Shown here: piece after piece, positions 51,546 through 60,262 of the stretch
Layout of the letters: every line of letters starts with the position of its first letter
Position numbering within the stretch: the stretch's first letter is position 1
Assembly: GCF_021412565.1 (NCBI RefSeq)
Contig: NZ_JAKCLJ010000002.1
Span: 248,001 to 312,000 of the forward strand
DNA from: Shewanella sp. AS1
GTDB taxonomy: Bacteria; Pseudomonadota; Gammaproteobacteria; Enterobacterales; Shewanellaceae
Direction: 5' to 3'
Length of the DNA: 64,000 nt
Notes under the pieces: model-generated
Databases searched by the model: none
What the model saw: only the letters and a program-made list of their open reading frames with translations
Told to the model about the DNA's origin: nothing
Position numbers and translations under genes: made by a program

Positions 51546-52091
51546 TTATTCGCCTTCAAACTCACAGAGTTTAACAATTTCAAGACCCGATGCTTGTAAG
51601 CGCGTTTCACCGCCTAATTCTGGCAGAGAAATAACAAACGCCGCATGCTTGGCTTCACCGCCAAGTTTACGAATTAACTTCACTGTGGCTTCGATGGTGC
51701 CACCTGTTGCTAACAGATCGTCAACCACCAATACTTTATCACCCGATTGGATAGCATCTGTATGTAACTCTAGTGAATCGTGACCATATTCAAGCTCATA
51801 GCTTTCGCTGATAGTCTCACGTGGTAGTTTTCCTGGCTTGCGCACAGGAATGAAACCCACTCCCAGGGCAAGCGCTAAAGGCGCACCAAAGAGAAATCCG
51901 CGCGCTTCAGTACCCACAACCTTAGTGAAGCCACGATCTTTATACTGCTCGGTCAACAACTCGATCACTGCTTGATAGGCACTATGATTTTCCATCAGGC
52001 TGGTCACATCCCTGAACATGATCCCTGGTTTGGGATAGTTAGGGATCGTTTTAATACTCTCTTTGATTAACGCTAACTTGTCTTGATTCAT
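51546..52091 (-). CDS. apt: Adenine phosphoribosyltransferase
   Basis: Purine salvage enzyme, 181 residues from [14 protein letters not shown]-binding motif [13 protein letters not shown] and [20 protein letters not shown] are typical. An ATG three codons upstream (52100) is possible. It precedes dnaX on the same strand, as in E. coli, but separated by its own terminator. Confidence 0.95.
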   Translation of the reverse strand: MNQDKLALIKESIKTIPNYPKPGIMFRDVTSLMENHSAYQAVIELLTEQYKDRGFTKVVGTEARGFLFGAPLALALGVGFIPVRKPGKLPRETISESYELEYGHDSLELHTDAIQSGDKVLVVDDLLATGGTIEATVKLIRKLGGEAKHAAFVISLPELGGETRLQASGLEIVKLCEFEGE

Positions 52092-52123
52092 TACTAACAT
52101 CTTTTTTTAACGCCCTTTAAAGG

Positions 52124-52147
52124 GAAAAACTGGCCAAAGACCAGTTT
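52124..52147 (-). terminator. Terminator between ybaN and apt
   Basis: AAACTGG and CCAGTTT pair around 7 nt; the minus-strand transcript continues with TTTCCC. It lies about 90 nt after the ybaN stop. Confidence 0.65.
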
Positions 52148-52236
52148 ATGAGAAAATTTTCGGCTTAGCTTAAGCCTCTTTACACTCCCTTGCAACTGTG
52201 ACGCCCTAAAGCCTCTCCTTGCTCACAAAATCAGCT

Positions 52237-52599
52237 TTAGTCATCCAGCTCAGGGACACGCCACAAATAAAGCAGCAAAGCCAAACACATCCCCAGCAGC
52301 ATCAACTTAACCCACAGCAGCGGCACTAATACTATGCTCACCATAAAACTCAGGCTAGTCATGATGTAGGCTTTACGTTTCAGATCTTTACGTATACCGC
52401 CTTGCTCTTCCCAATCCTGCAGCGCCTGAGCAAACCAGGGATGACTGATTAGCCACTGATGTAATCTTTGGCTTGAACGGGCAAAACAGAACGAGGCCAG
52501 CAAGATAAAAGGCACAGTCGGCAGCAGCGGTACAAAAATGCCGATAAGGCCAAGTGCCAGGCTCAAACAGCCAATCAGCAGCAATAATCCCCGAGTCAT
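52237..52599 (-). CDS. ybaN: YbaN-type DUF454 inner-membrane protein
   Basis: 120 residues. An N-terminal helix with GLIGIFVPLLPTVPFILLASFCFARSS-type sequence (family hallmark PLLPTVPF), a soluble middle (HPWFAQALQDWEEQGGI), and two C-terminal membrane helices. Function unknown. It lies beside apt, as in E. coli. Confidence 0.9.
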   Translation of the reverse strand: MTRGLLLLIGCLSLALGLIGIFVPLLPTVPFILLASFCFARSSQRLHQWLISHPWFAQALQDWEEQGGIRKDLKRKAYIMTSLSFMVSIVLVPLLWVKLMLLGMCLALLLYLWRVPELDD

Positions 52600-52716
52600 T
52601 CATCCACCCATAAAAAACCACTCAAAATAGAGTGGTTAGTATATCTAAATTTGCACTTAACTTAAGTAAAAAACGAGTAAAAAGTCAGTGTAAAACGCAA
52701 GCAGTTTAGCCTGAAA

Positions 52717-52836
52717 TCACAGCAGTTGCAGATGTTTCAGCCAAGACAGGGTTGCTGGCAGGGTTGGCAACATGAGTACCAACAAAAAGCCAATGAAATA
52801 AACGAAATTAAAAGGGTCTTTAAACGGCTGACTCAT
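52717..52836 (-). CDS. 39-residue single-helix membrane protein
   Basis: A small gene missed by length cut-offs: MSQPFKDPFNF, then a membrane helix (VYFIGFLLVLMLPTLPAT), then SWLKHLQLL. GAGGAATCT places a good RBS 4 nt before the ATG. Upstream are a consensus TATAAT (52892-52897) and a perfect FNR-type box (52867-52880). I do not recognise the family. Its size and single helix recall small subunits of respiratory or transport complexes, but this is speculation. Confidence 0.75.
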   Translation of the reverse strand: MSQPFKDPFNFVYFIGFLLVLMLPTLPATLSWLKHLQLL

Positions 52837-52866
52837 AGATTCCTCACGCAAAATTAATGGTTTTTA

Positions 52867-52880
52867 TTGATCTAGATCAA
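52867..52880. promoter_or_regulatory. Perfect FNR/EtrA-type box
   Basis: TTGATCTAGATCAA matches TTGAT-N4-ATCAA exactly. It lies 31 bp upstream of the 39-residue gene. Its position just downstream of the predicted TATAAT would cover about +5 to +18, which suggests repression rather than activation by the oxygen regulator. Confidence 0.75.
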
Positions 52881-52964
52881 ATTTTACCGCCATTATAGTG
52901 AGTCATCTTTAAGATAGAAAGCCCAAAAAGCCATTAATTCCCCTAAGCCTGACAGGCATTCCCT

Positions 52965-53708
52965 TTAGGTGCGATCCCCCATGACTATCCCTTTAGCAAT
53001 CATCTGTTGCAGCAGTTGCCGGCAACCAGACTCGAGTACGCCTGCTGCCATCTCAGGATAGGTAGCCGCCAGCCAATCACAAATTGCTTGAAATACTTGC
53101 CCCTGCTGTGAAATATATCCCAGCACCTGAGCACTTAAGGCCTGTAACTGCAGGAAACACACCTCATCTTCTGCATCCCGGTAGATACAAAAAAACTGCG
53201 GCTCGTGACTCGGGATCTCGGGGCGATACTCGGGTGAAATTCGCTGCACTTCATATCGGTATTGCGCCACCTTAGCACTGGCGCTCAGTACCAACTTAAC
53301 GCTATCTATCTGCTCCAAGGTGATAACTTGCTGCAAGGGATCATCCTGCTCTGTGGCCACCACCAGCTCGAGCCATTCATAGTGCGCCAGCTCCAGCATA
53401 AAATCGGGATCCCCAGGGCCTGGCTGATACTCATCTTGCAGAAAGAGTAAAAACTCCTGGGCGATATCCAGAAAGATGGGGGAACTGCAATCATGCTTTA
53501 CAAAAAAGTCTTGTACTAATGCTAACCAATCCCTCTCATGGTACAGAGAGCGCAGCACAGGAAAGCCATTATCGACAAAGCCTTTCATATTGTTGAAAAA
53601 CAGCTCCCGATAAATTGTCATGCGGCGCAGATCCGTCCCCTCAGGCAAGGGACGATTCGGATCGCGGATATAATCGATAAAACGCTGCTGAACAGCTTGA
53701 AATGCCAT
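52965..53708 (-). CDS. hvfC: HvfC/DUF2063 RiPP partner protein
   Basis: 247 residues. The N-terminal half is the DUF2063 (HvfC/BufC N-terminal) domain: FIDYIRDPNRPLP, MTIYRELFFNNMKGFVDNGFPVL, and LQDEYQPGPGDPDFMLELAHYEW. The C-terminal half is a diverged winged-helix-like partner domain. In characterised systems these proteins bind the precursor leader and activate the DUF692 enzyme. The start codon overlaps the stop of the DUF692 gene by one base (TAATG). Confidence 0.92.
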   Translation of the reverse strand: MAFQAVQQRFIDYIRDPNRPLPEGTDLRRMTIYRELFFNNMKGFVDNGFPVLRSLYHERDWLALVQDFFVKHDCSSPIFLDIAQEFLLFLQDEYQPGPGDPDFMLELAHYEWLELVVATEQDDPLQQVITLEQIDSVKLVLSASAKVAQYRYEVQRISPEYRPEIPSHEPQFFCIYRDAEDEVCFLQLQALSAQVLGYISQQGQVFQAICDWLAATYPEMAAGVLESGCRQLLQQMIAKGIVMGDRT

Positions 53709-54544
53709 TATGCGCTCCTGCCAAGCTTATCTAACTGAGCAGTTTGGTAGCCATGGATCTGCCTGATCTCCCTTAGCAATTCATCGGTAGCGGGAATATT
53801 AAAATCCCTTTCCAGCAAGGTCGGAAACACCCCATGATGCTGATAACAGGCCTCGAGTAATTGCCACACAGGCGAAATCACCTCACTGCCATGGGTATCT
53901 ACCAGCAGATCCGATGCTTCCTCATAATGACCGGCAATATGCAGATAGGCTATCCGCTCTGTCGGCATGGCGCGCATAAACTCAAAAGGATCATATTGAT
54001 GATTGATAGAGTTGACATAGATGTTATTCACATCCAGCAGCAGCCTGCAGTCCGCCTCTTCCAGAACATGCTGGACGAACTCAAGCTCGGTTAACTCGCT
54101 TGCGGGAGCCGCATAAAAGGAGACATTTTCCAGGATCAATGGACGCTCTAAAATCGCCTCAACCTGCTTGACCCGTTTCGCCACATAAGTAACCGCGGCA
54201 TCGGTAAAAGGGATCGGCATCAGATCGTAAAGATGCCCTGCTCCCGAGCAGTAACTTAAATGCTCCGAATAGAGTTCGATATTATGCTGATCGAGAAAAT
54301 GTTTTACCTGCTTGATAAAGCGGATATCCAGAGGTGCCGGACTGCCGATAGAGAGCGACAAGCCATGGCAGAAGAAACGGTGTTTTTCGGTGAGCTGACG
54401 AAACTGACGTCCAAACTTACCTCCTAGAGTCATCCAGTTCTCCGGTGCGACCTCAAGAAAATCGATCTCGCGGGGAAGCGCCTGGCAAAATTCCCCCAAC
54501 ATCTCACGCCTTAATCCTAACCCGACTCTAGCTTGGCTCAACAT
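53708..54544 (-). CDS. hvfB: MNIO (DUF692) enzyme of a RiPP pathway, HvfB/BufB type
   Basis: 278 residues, TIM-barrel multinuclear non-haem iron oxidase. Metal-ligand regions are intact: ELYSEHLSYC, PLILENVSFY, LLLDVNNIYVNSINH, YLHIAGHYE, LLVDTHGSEV and TLLERDFNIP. Known family members modify cysteines of EGKCG-type precursors (thiooxazole or oxazolone/thioamide products), giving copper-related metallophores. The ATG at 54544 is 5 nt after GGAG; a GTG at 54550 is an alternative. The precursor gene is 89 nt upstream and hvfC overlaps downstream. Confidence 0.94.
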   Translation of the reverse strand: MLSQARVGLGLRREMLGEFCQALPREIDFLEVAPENWMTLGGKFGRQFRQLTEKHRFFCHGLSLSIGSPAPLDIRFIKQVKHFLDQHNIELYSEHLSYCSGAGHLYDLMPIPFTDAAVTYVAKRVKQVEAILERPLILENVSFYAAPASELTELEFVQHVLEEADCRLLLDVNNIYVNSINHQYDPFEFMRAMPTERIAYLHIAGHYEEASDLLVDTHGSEVISPVWQLLEACYQHHGVFPTLLERDFNIPATDELLREIRQIHGYQTAQLDKLGRSA

Positions 54545-54582
54545 ACACACTCCACACTTGTTCTCAACTGGTCGCCAAAACA

Positions 54583-54610
54583 GATTAGGCCAGTAAACAC
54601 TGACCTAATC
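54583..54610 (-). terminator. Intercistronic hairpin between RiPP precursor and enzyme genes
   Basis: GATTAGG-CAGT pairs with ACTG-CCTAATC through a G-T wobble, making a 12-bp stem with loop GTTT (minus strand). A short TGTTTTGG follows. The U tract is brief, so it could be a leaky terminator or RNA-stabilising end that favours precursor over enzyme. Confidence 0.7.
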
Positions 54611-54633
54611 ATTGTCACCTTAGCTAGGGCAGA

Positions 54634-54999
54634 CTAAGATTTTGCACCACCACATTTACCTTCTTTGGCTTTCTTTTCGCCTGTTTTCTTCATCTCTTCG
54701 CCACATTTACCCTCTTTGCCTTTCTTCATCATCTCTTCGCCGCACTTACCTTCGCCGCACTTGCCTTCTTTGGCCATCTCTTTCGCGGACTCGCTCATGC
54801 CACGCTCGCCCTCTTTGGCTTTCTTCATCTTCTCGCCGCACTTACCTTCACCGCATTTACCTTCGTTGTTGGCGATTTGGTAGCCAGACTGCATCTCAAC
54901 ATAGCCAAATGGGTCGGCTTGAACCTGAGTGCTTATACTGCCCCCAACCATCACAGAGCCCAGTGCAACAGCCACAGCGGTATTTTTTGCTAATTTCAT
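54634..54999 (-). CDS. hvfA: Bufferin/HvfA-like cysteine RiPP precursor with six EGKCG motifs
   Basis: 121 residues. A Sec signal peptide (about 1-28, ending QADP) is followed by a Gly/Glu/Lys-rich core holding six EGKCG units: two pairs (EGKCGEGKCG) and two singles, separated by KKAKEGERGMSESAKE-like spacers. Each Cys would be a target of the adjacent DUF692 enzyme. AGGAAGA lies upstream of the ATG. Unlike many such operons, no DoxX-like membrane gene follows hvfC. Confidence 0.92.
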   Translation of the reverse strand: MKLAKNTAVAVALGSVMVGGSISTQVQADPFGYVEMQSGYQIANNEGKCGEGKCGEKMKKAKEGERGMSESAKEMAKEGKCGEGKCGEEMMKKGKEGKCGEEMKKTGEKKAKEGKCGGAKS

Positions 55000-55288
55000 A
55001 ATCTCTTCCTTATTTGCTTAATGTATGCAATTGGTTACCAACACCACTTCATTGTCGGCTGATTGATATGACCAGATATTTAACTGTTTTATTTCAAAAA
55101 CCAATCAAACATCACATTTATGATACAAAAAGCATGCTAGTGCAAGCTAAGTAACACAGTCACATAGGTAACTGTTTCGCTTTTATCTGCATCGGCGCTG
55201 GCGTAGAATAAGCGCCCTTTTGGCTTTGCCGCCTGTTATTAACCCTTGGTAAAGCCGTCGACCCAATAGCTAATTTTGAGACTTAAAC

Positions 55289-56218
55289 ATGCGCGTGATC
55301 TTAGCCCCGATGGAAGGCGTAGCCGATGCACCTATGCGAGCCCTGCTTACCAGTGTGGGAGGCTATGACTTAGTCATCAGTGAATTTATCCGCGTGGTGG
55401 ATCAACTGCTGCCGGAAAAAGTCTTTTTCCGACTCTGCTCCGAGCTCAAATATCAATGTCATACTCCATCGGGGACTCCGGTGCGTCTGCAGCTCTTAGG
55501 GCAACACCCGAACTGGATGGCTGAAAACGCAGTGCGGGCAATTGAGCTTGGCTCCCATGGCGTTGACATCAACTATGGCTGCCCGGCACCTATGGTTAAC
55601 CGCAGCAATGGCGGCGCCGCCCTGTTAAAAGAGCCGGAAACCATCTATCAGGTGACCAAGGCCGTGCGTGATGCTGTGCCTAAAGAAAAACCGGTAACGG
55701 CCAAGATCCGCTTAGGTTGGGATGATAAAAGTCGCTGTGTCGAGATTGCCGAGGCGATCGCCTCTGCTGGTGCCAATGAACTGACCGTCCATGCCCGCAC
55801 CAAAGAGGAGGCCTATCGCCCTCCTGCCCACTGGCAATATATCAAGTTGATAAAAGAGCATATTAATATTCCTGTTATCGCCAACGGCGAGATCTGGAAC
55901 CGAGAAGATTATTTAAAATGCCAGATTGCCAGCGATTGTGATGATGTGATGCTGGGACGGGGCGCACTCACAGTCCCTAACCTGGCTCATGTAGTGAAAG
56001 GTCATCAGCAAGCCATGGCCTGGGACGATGTAAAAGCACTGCTTATTCAGTACTCAGAATTTGAGGTGGTCAGTGAAAAACAGCAATATTATCACGCTCG
56101 TATCAAGCAATGGCTAAGATTTATCTCGCGTCATTATGAACAAGCCGAAGCCTTGTTTTTACAGATAAGAATCCTGAAAGATACCCGACAAATACTCTCA
56201 TTACTGCAGGACTCTTAA
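55289..56218 (+). CDS. dusC: tRNA-dihydrouridine(16) synthase DusC
   Basis: FMN-dependent tRNA-modifying enzyme, 309 residues. LAPMEGVADAPMRALL binds FMN. The catalytic Cys is in GVDINYGCPAPMVNRSNGG, and NGEIWN and MLGRGAL are present. Subclass DusC is assigned from the overall pattern (short C-terminal helical domain). Transcribed divergently from the RiPP operon. Confidence 0.95.
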   Translation: MRVILAPMEGVADAPMRALLTSVGGYDLVISEFIRVVDQLLPEKVFFRLCSELKYQCHTPSGTPVRLQLLGQHPNWMAENAVRAIELGSHGVDINYGCPAPMVNRSNGGAALLKEPETIYQVTKAVRDAVPKEKPVTAKIRLGWDDKSRCVEIAEAIASAGANELTVHARTKEEAYRPPAHWQYIKLIKEHINIPVIANGEIWNREDYLKCQIASDCDDVMLGRGALTVPNLAHVVKGHQQAMAWDDVKALLIQYSEFEVVSEKQQYYHARIKQWLRFISRHYEQAEALFLQIRILKDTRQILSLLQDS

Positions 56219-56369
56219 ACACGGCTTTGATCAGGGTCAAAATGACCTAATACTTTTTGTGCAATGAGACAATATTACTCAAAATATCGCTGCAATTTGA
56301 TCTTAGTCATAGCCAAGATTGCCAAGCTGTTTAGACTTTATATTCTAGACACCAACAAGGCAGCAATTT

Positions 56370-56726
56370 GTGAACAGCTCTCGTATCAGACATGAACTAT
56401 CGCTACTCGAAACCAATATCAGAGTTGGATTATCGCAGCTGCTTGCACAAAAGCAGCTTGAAATCGATAGTAAAACCCTCAGTTTATCGGCATTAATCGA
56501 GCAGATGAGCGCAAGTAAACTCACCTGCGAACCGCTTTTCACTAAGCTCACCCAGCTTGATGCAGCCCTCTGTCAGCTCGATATAGGTCTATATGGACTG
56601 TGCGCCGATTGTGAGTCAGAAATTGAAGCATCGCGATTGATGGCCGATCCTTTAGAGCAAAGGTGCGCCGAGTGTGCGGCCAACCATGCTCACGAGCACA
56701 GACAGGAACTGAGGCTGAATTACTAG
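56370..56726 (+). CDS. DksA/TraR-type C4 zinc-finger protein
   Basis: 118 residues: N-terminal coiled coil, then CADC-x17-CAEC, the DksA-type zinc finger. It is shorter than DksA (151). DksA-type proteins act in the RNA polymerase secondary channel; whether this one does is unknown. GTG start with weak AAGG upstream. An imperfect FNR-like box lies at 56227-56240. Confidence 0.85.
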   Translation: MNSSRIRHELSLLETNIRVGLSQLLAQKQLEIDSKTLSLSALIEQMSASKLTCEPLFTKLTQLDAALCQLDIGLYGLCADCESEIEASRLMADPLEQRCAECAANHAHEHRQELRLNY

Positions 56727-56772
56727 TCCGTTAAAAATGAGCCTCTGCTTATTGATCTAGTCAGAATTAACC

Positions 56773-56796
56773 AAAAAAAACCTCCTTTACAGGAGG
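56773..56796 (-). terminator. Terminator of the TonB-dependent receptor gene
   Basis: CCTCCT and AGGAGG pair around GTAA on the minus strand, followed by TTTTTTTT. Confidence 0.88.
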
Positions 56797-56860
56797 CTTT
56801 GGCTTGCTAAGTAACAGGGAGTGTTATTAACAATAGTGTTTGGGCTTTGTTTGTTATGGC

Positions 56861-59530
56861 TTAAAAAGTTTGCTCTAAGCGCAGGAACACAGTTCTGCCC
56901 ATCACATCGTACAAATCTGTCTTCACATCGCGGTAATCGACAAATCCATCGTACCAAGTCGGCGCATCTTCACTTGTCAGGTTATTAACCCCAAGCGTCA
57001 GCTTACCGTTCCATGGGTGAACATAGCTCACCTGCACGTTGTGCTTATAGTAAGGCGACACTGCAGCTAGGAAATCATAACCGTACTCTTCGTTACCCGA
57101 ATACTGTGAACCAACATAATAGGTGGTCCAGGCCGCCGACCAATCACCTTGAGCCCAGTTGATGTTCACATTACCTCGGTATTTGGGGTAGTCCTGCAGG
57201 CCAGCGTAATCGAATGGCTCTTCACCGGCAGCAGAGGTCTGTGCATATTCATCCACATAACCTAGCTCTGCCTTAAAGGTCCAGTCGCCCATGCCAGTTT
57301 CTAAGAAGTAAGCCGCCTTAAAGTCGATACCCGAGGTTTCAAGGGATGCCATGTTCTGATCGAAGCTGTAGGCCGTATCAATCTTGCCATCTGGGCCACG
57401 TACAATAGCCGTTGATGAGCCATTGTCCACCTCATCTTTCAAAAGACGCGTCAGGCTGGTAGAGGCGATCTGATTGTCCAGGGTCAAGTCATAGTAAGAC
57501 ACTTCAACTGACAACTCGTCGGTCGCGTTCCATACGATACCCGTTGTGAAGGACTCACCCTCTTCAGGCTTAAGATCTGGGTTGCCACCAAACCAGGTCT
57601 TGTGCTGCTGCTGAGGGCGACAATACACTGGATCGGCATTATTGTTAGCATCACACCATACGGTATCCAGCGCACTTTCGAAACTCAACGCTTGAGTTGC
57701 GAACATCTCACCCATGTTTGGTGCGCGGAACGACTCACCCCAGCTTGCACGAACTAAGAGTGAATCGACCGGACGCCATGCAATACCCACTTGCGGTGTA
57801 GTGCTATCGAAGGTGCCATTCACAAACTGCGCCCCAACATCACCTTCCTGCTCATACTTGTCATAACGTACAGCCGCGTTCACATCGATATTAAAGGGTA
57901 GAGACGCCTGCAGCTCTACGTAGGCCGAGGTGCGGTCACGGGTTGCGTTGACATCGTCACCACCTGAGCCACCAGAGACTTTACCTGAAGCAGACTGAGG
58001 ATCACTGAACTGAGTGTAATCGACACGCTCGAATTCTGTCCCCACAACACCTGCAAGAGAAAAATCACCGCTATCAAGGAGCAGAGTCGATGCTAATACA
58101 TCCACCTGTGAGCTGATAAACTGCGCCTGATAAGTACCTGTGTGGGCCGCCTGACCATAAAAATCTGTCATCATGGCATCCCAGTCACCATAGCTCATGC
58201 CTGTGGTGTTGAAGATATCGTACTGCTCAGAATCGATAAGGTTCTGCACTATATCATCGTTGATCAGGTTAGTGTTCCACACGTTAGTGCTCGAACGGCT
58301 ATGCTGGGCATTGATCTCCCAATCAAGGCCATTACCCAGATCTGCATATCCGATAATGCCGCCCAAGAAATCGATAGAGTTGATCTCAGTATGGGTATCA
58401 CGAGCACCAATGAATGCCGAGCGCAGTGACAAATCTAAATCTTTACCCACAGGATTATACTGATGTGAGGCACTCATGGTCGGCACATTGGTCGATACTG
58501 GCGTCCCCGCATAACGGGTATCGGTTTCAGACATAGAGGCACTGGCGCGGCCGCGGAACTGGATATCATCAGTTAGGCTGTAGTTAAAGTTAGACAGCAC
58601 AGAGTTTTGCACCACATTACCAAACAGCTTAGTTACCATTCCGTGGTTATAGAGACATTGGCCATTGTTTTGCCCGTCTGTGTAGTCCACTGAGTTAGGT
58701 GCCTGAGCACAGATAGCCGAGTTTGAATAGTTAGCAAATATTGGGTCGCCGTCTGCATCGACAGTGCCAGTATCATATTTACCCGTAGGTACTGCACCAA
58801 AACTACTGAAAGCGCCATAGGTTGGGTCATCGAACTTCCAGATATCCCTATCCATCACAGCTTGAGCATTGTAATACTCATAGCTCAGAGTGATATTCCC
58901 TTTTTCGCTTGAGTAACCAGTCGTGACGTTAAAGCGATGTTCATCACCGCCTTTTTCTTCGGGTAGAGATGCATCATAAGCGAATGTAAGGCCTTCGAAG
59001 TTTTTCTTGGTGATGATGTTAATCACACCTGCTACCGCGTCTGAGCCGTAAACCGCCGATGCCCCTTCACGCAGGATCTCAATACGCTCCACAATCGCCA
59101 TAGGGATACGGGAAGTATCGGCTGCGGCGCCTGAGCTGGCACTGGTACCCGGCATACGACGGCCATCGAGCAGAACCAAGGTATAATGCGATGGCAGACC
59201 ACGCATCTGGATACTGCTAGTTGCCGATGCACCCGACCCCAAACCAGAGGTACCACGGTGAGAGCCGAAACTGTTGACCGAGGAGTTATTTAGCACATCG
59301 GCAACTGTGGCTTCACCTGACATCTGAATATCGGCAGCCGTTAATACAGTGACAGGTGATGCCGTCTCCATATCAACCTGCTTAATACGCGAGCCTGTTA
59401 CCTCGATACGTTCTACTTTTTCACCGTTTTCATCAGCAGCAAAAGCGACACCTGAAAAAGCGATACTTGAGGTCGCGGCGGCAATTAAACCAACCCGTAC
59501 AGCCTTTGCAGTTAAAGTTAAAGAGTTCAT
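56861..59530 (-). CDS. TonB-dependent outer-membrane receptor
   Basis: 889 residues. Signal peptide ending FAAD (about 30). Plug domain (about 40-175) with ERIEVTGSRIK, SIQMRGLPSHYTLVLLDGRR, REGASAVYGSDAVAGVINI, then a 22-strand barrel ending in VFLRLEQTF with the terminal Phe. Plug sequences of this kind are common in Shewanella receptors for peptides, glycans or other large substrates; no siderophore signature can be assigned. The upstream region is unusually long and AT-rich. Confidence 0.94.
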   Translation of the reverse strand: MNSLTLTAKAVRVGLIAAATSSIAFSGVAFAADENGEKVERIEVTGSRIKQVDMETASPVTVLTAADIQMSGEATVADVLNNSSVNSFGSHRGTSGLGSGASATSSIQMRGLPSHYTLVLLDGRRMPGTSASSGAAADTSRIPMAIVERIEILREGASAVYGSDAVAGVINIITKKNFEGLTFAYDASLPEEKGGDEHRFNVTTGYSSEKGNITLSYEYYNAQAVMDRDIWKFDDPTYGAFSSFGAVPTGKYDTGTVDADGDPIFANYSNSAICAQAPNSVDYTDGQNNGQCLYNHGMVTKLFGNVVQNSVLSNFNYSLTDDIQFRGRASASMSETDTRYAGTPVSTNVPTMSASHQYNPVGKDLDLSLRSAFIGARDTHTEINSIDFLGGIIGYADLGNGLDWEINAQHSRSSTNVWNTNLINDDIVQNLIDSEQYDIFNTTGMSYGDWDAMMTDFYGQAAHTGTYQAQFISSQVDVLASTLLLDSGDFSLAGVVGTEFERVDYTQFSDPQSASGKVSGGSGGDDVNATRDRTSAYVELQASLPFNIDVNAAVRYDKYEQEGDVGAQFVNGTFDSTTPQVGIAWRPVDSLLVRASWGESFRAPNMGEMFATQALSFESALDTVWCDANNNADPVYCRPQQQHKTWFGGNPDLKPEEGESFTTGIVWNATDELSVEVSYYDLTLDNQIASTSLTRLLKDEVDNGSSTAIVRGPDGKIDTAYSFDQNMASLETSGIDFKAAYFLETGMGDWTFKAELGYVDEYAQTSAAGEEPFDYAGLQDYPKYRGNVNINWAQGDWSAAWTTYYVGSQYSGNEEYGYDFLAAVSPYYKHNVQVSYVHPWNGKLTLGVNNLTSEDAPTWYDGFVDYRDVKTDLYDVMGRTVFLRLEQTF

Positions 59531-60004
59531 GTTTTTCCCCTCATGTTCTGAGATTTAAATAATTAAACCCCACTCCATTAATCTTTATAGTTTTATTATT
59601 TAAAAGAAGTTAATTCCTTCGCCGCCGATATTGTTAAAAAAGAAACAAGCTGTCAACAAGCACAACATCAAAACAACCTAATTGAAAACAATTGATACAT
59701 TTGAAGATTAAAAAAACAGAACGAAAAAATACAAATTATTTTAAATCAAAGACTTAAAAAGGAGATTGAATATCGAACAATTATTTAGCTACCCAATCAA
59801 AAATGGATACAAATTAATACAACTGTTTTTATTATGTTTTATTTTTTAATTTATTTAATAAATATTAAACATAGGTATCGGTAATTTAATTTTTAAATAT
59901 AACCTAATAAAAAATCCGGCTTAACTTTGCTGAAATTAAAAAATCTAATTTAATCAGCAATGAAATAATAATAAAAAACGACTGTCATTTAGGGTTAATA
60001 CAAA
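59531..60004. other. AT-rich upstream region of the TonB receptor
   Basis: About 470 bp very rich in A and T, with no gene. It contains scattered ATACA(A/T)TT units at 59695, 59729, 59807 and 59817, the last two exactly 10 bp apart (see findings). It probably holds the receptor promoter; I saw no Fur-box consensus. Confidence 0.6.
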
Positions 60005-60088
60005 ACTTATGCTTGAAAAAGGCTTATGCTTGAAAAAGACTTATGCTTGAAAAAACTTGGGCTTGAAACAAAACTTATCTTGAAAAGG
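60005..60088. repeat. 17-bp tandem repeat array upstream of rluB's terminator
   Basis: ACTTATGCTTGAAAAAG at 60005, GCTTATGCTTGAAAAAG at 60022 and ACTTATGCTTGAAAAA at 60039 are near-perfect units, followed by two diverged units (60055, 60073). The array is intergenic; a minus-strand reading frame running through it is not a gene. Confidence 0.85.
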
Positions 60089-60193
60089 ACTGGGGCGTGA
60101 TACAAAACTGGTAAGACAGGAATTACGCGGTTACGCTTGTGTTGCTGATGGGGTTGGTGTTCGATTTTGGGTAGGCTTGCACTGCTGCTAAGC

Positions 60194-60220
60194 AATAAAA
60201 AAGCCGCAATCTGCGGCTTT
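60194..60220 (-). terminator. Terminator of rluB
   Basis: AAAGCCGCA and TGCGGCTTT form a 9-bp stem with a 3-nt loop; the minus-strand transcript continues with TTTTTTATTG. Confidence 0.9.
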
Positions 60221-60262
60221 GATACAAAATAGACACACTTAAGGGAATAGTAATTAAGGTCC

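Noticed and set aside
54642..55001. Long plus-strand open frames opposite the RiPP precursor
   Set aside because: They are a by-product of the repeated GAA/AAA/GGT-type codons on the other strand; the translation is low-complexity Leu/Ser/Pro/His with no RBS or domain.
55113..55131. CACATTTATG-ATACAAAAAG upstream of the RiPP precursor
   Set aside because: Resembles the island operator, but one unit is degenerate and spacing is 11; not enough to claim membership.
56227..56240. FNR-like TTGATCAGGGTCAA upstream of the DksA-like gene
   Set aside because: One mismatch in the second half-site and about 130 bp from the start codon; noted only as a possibility.
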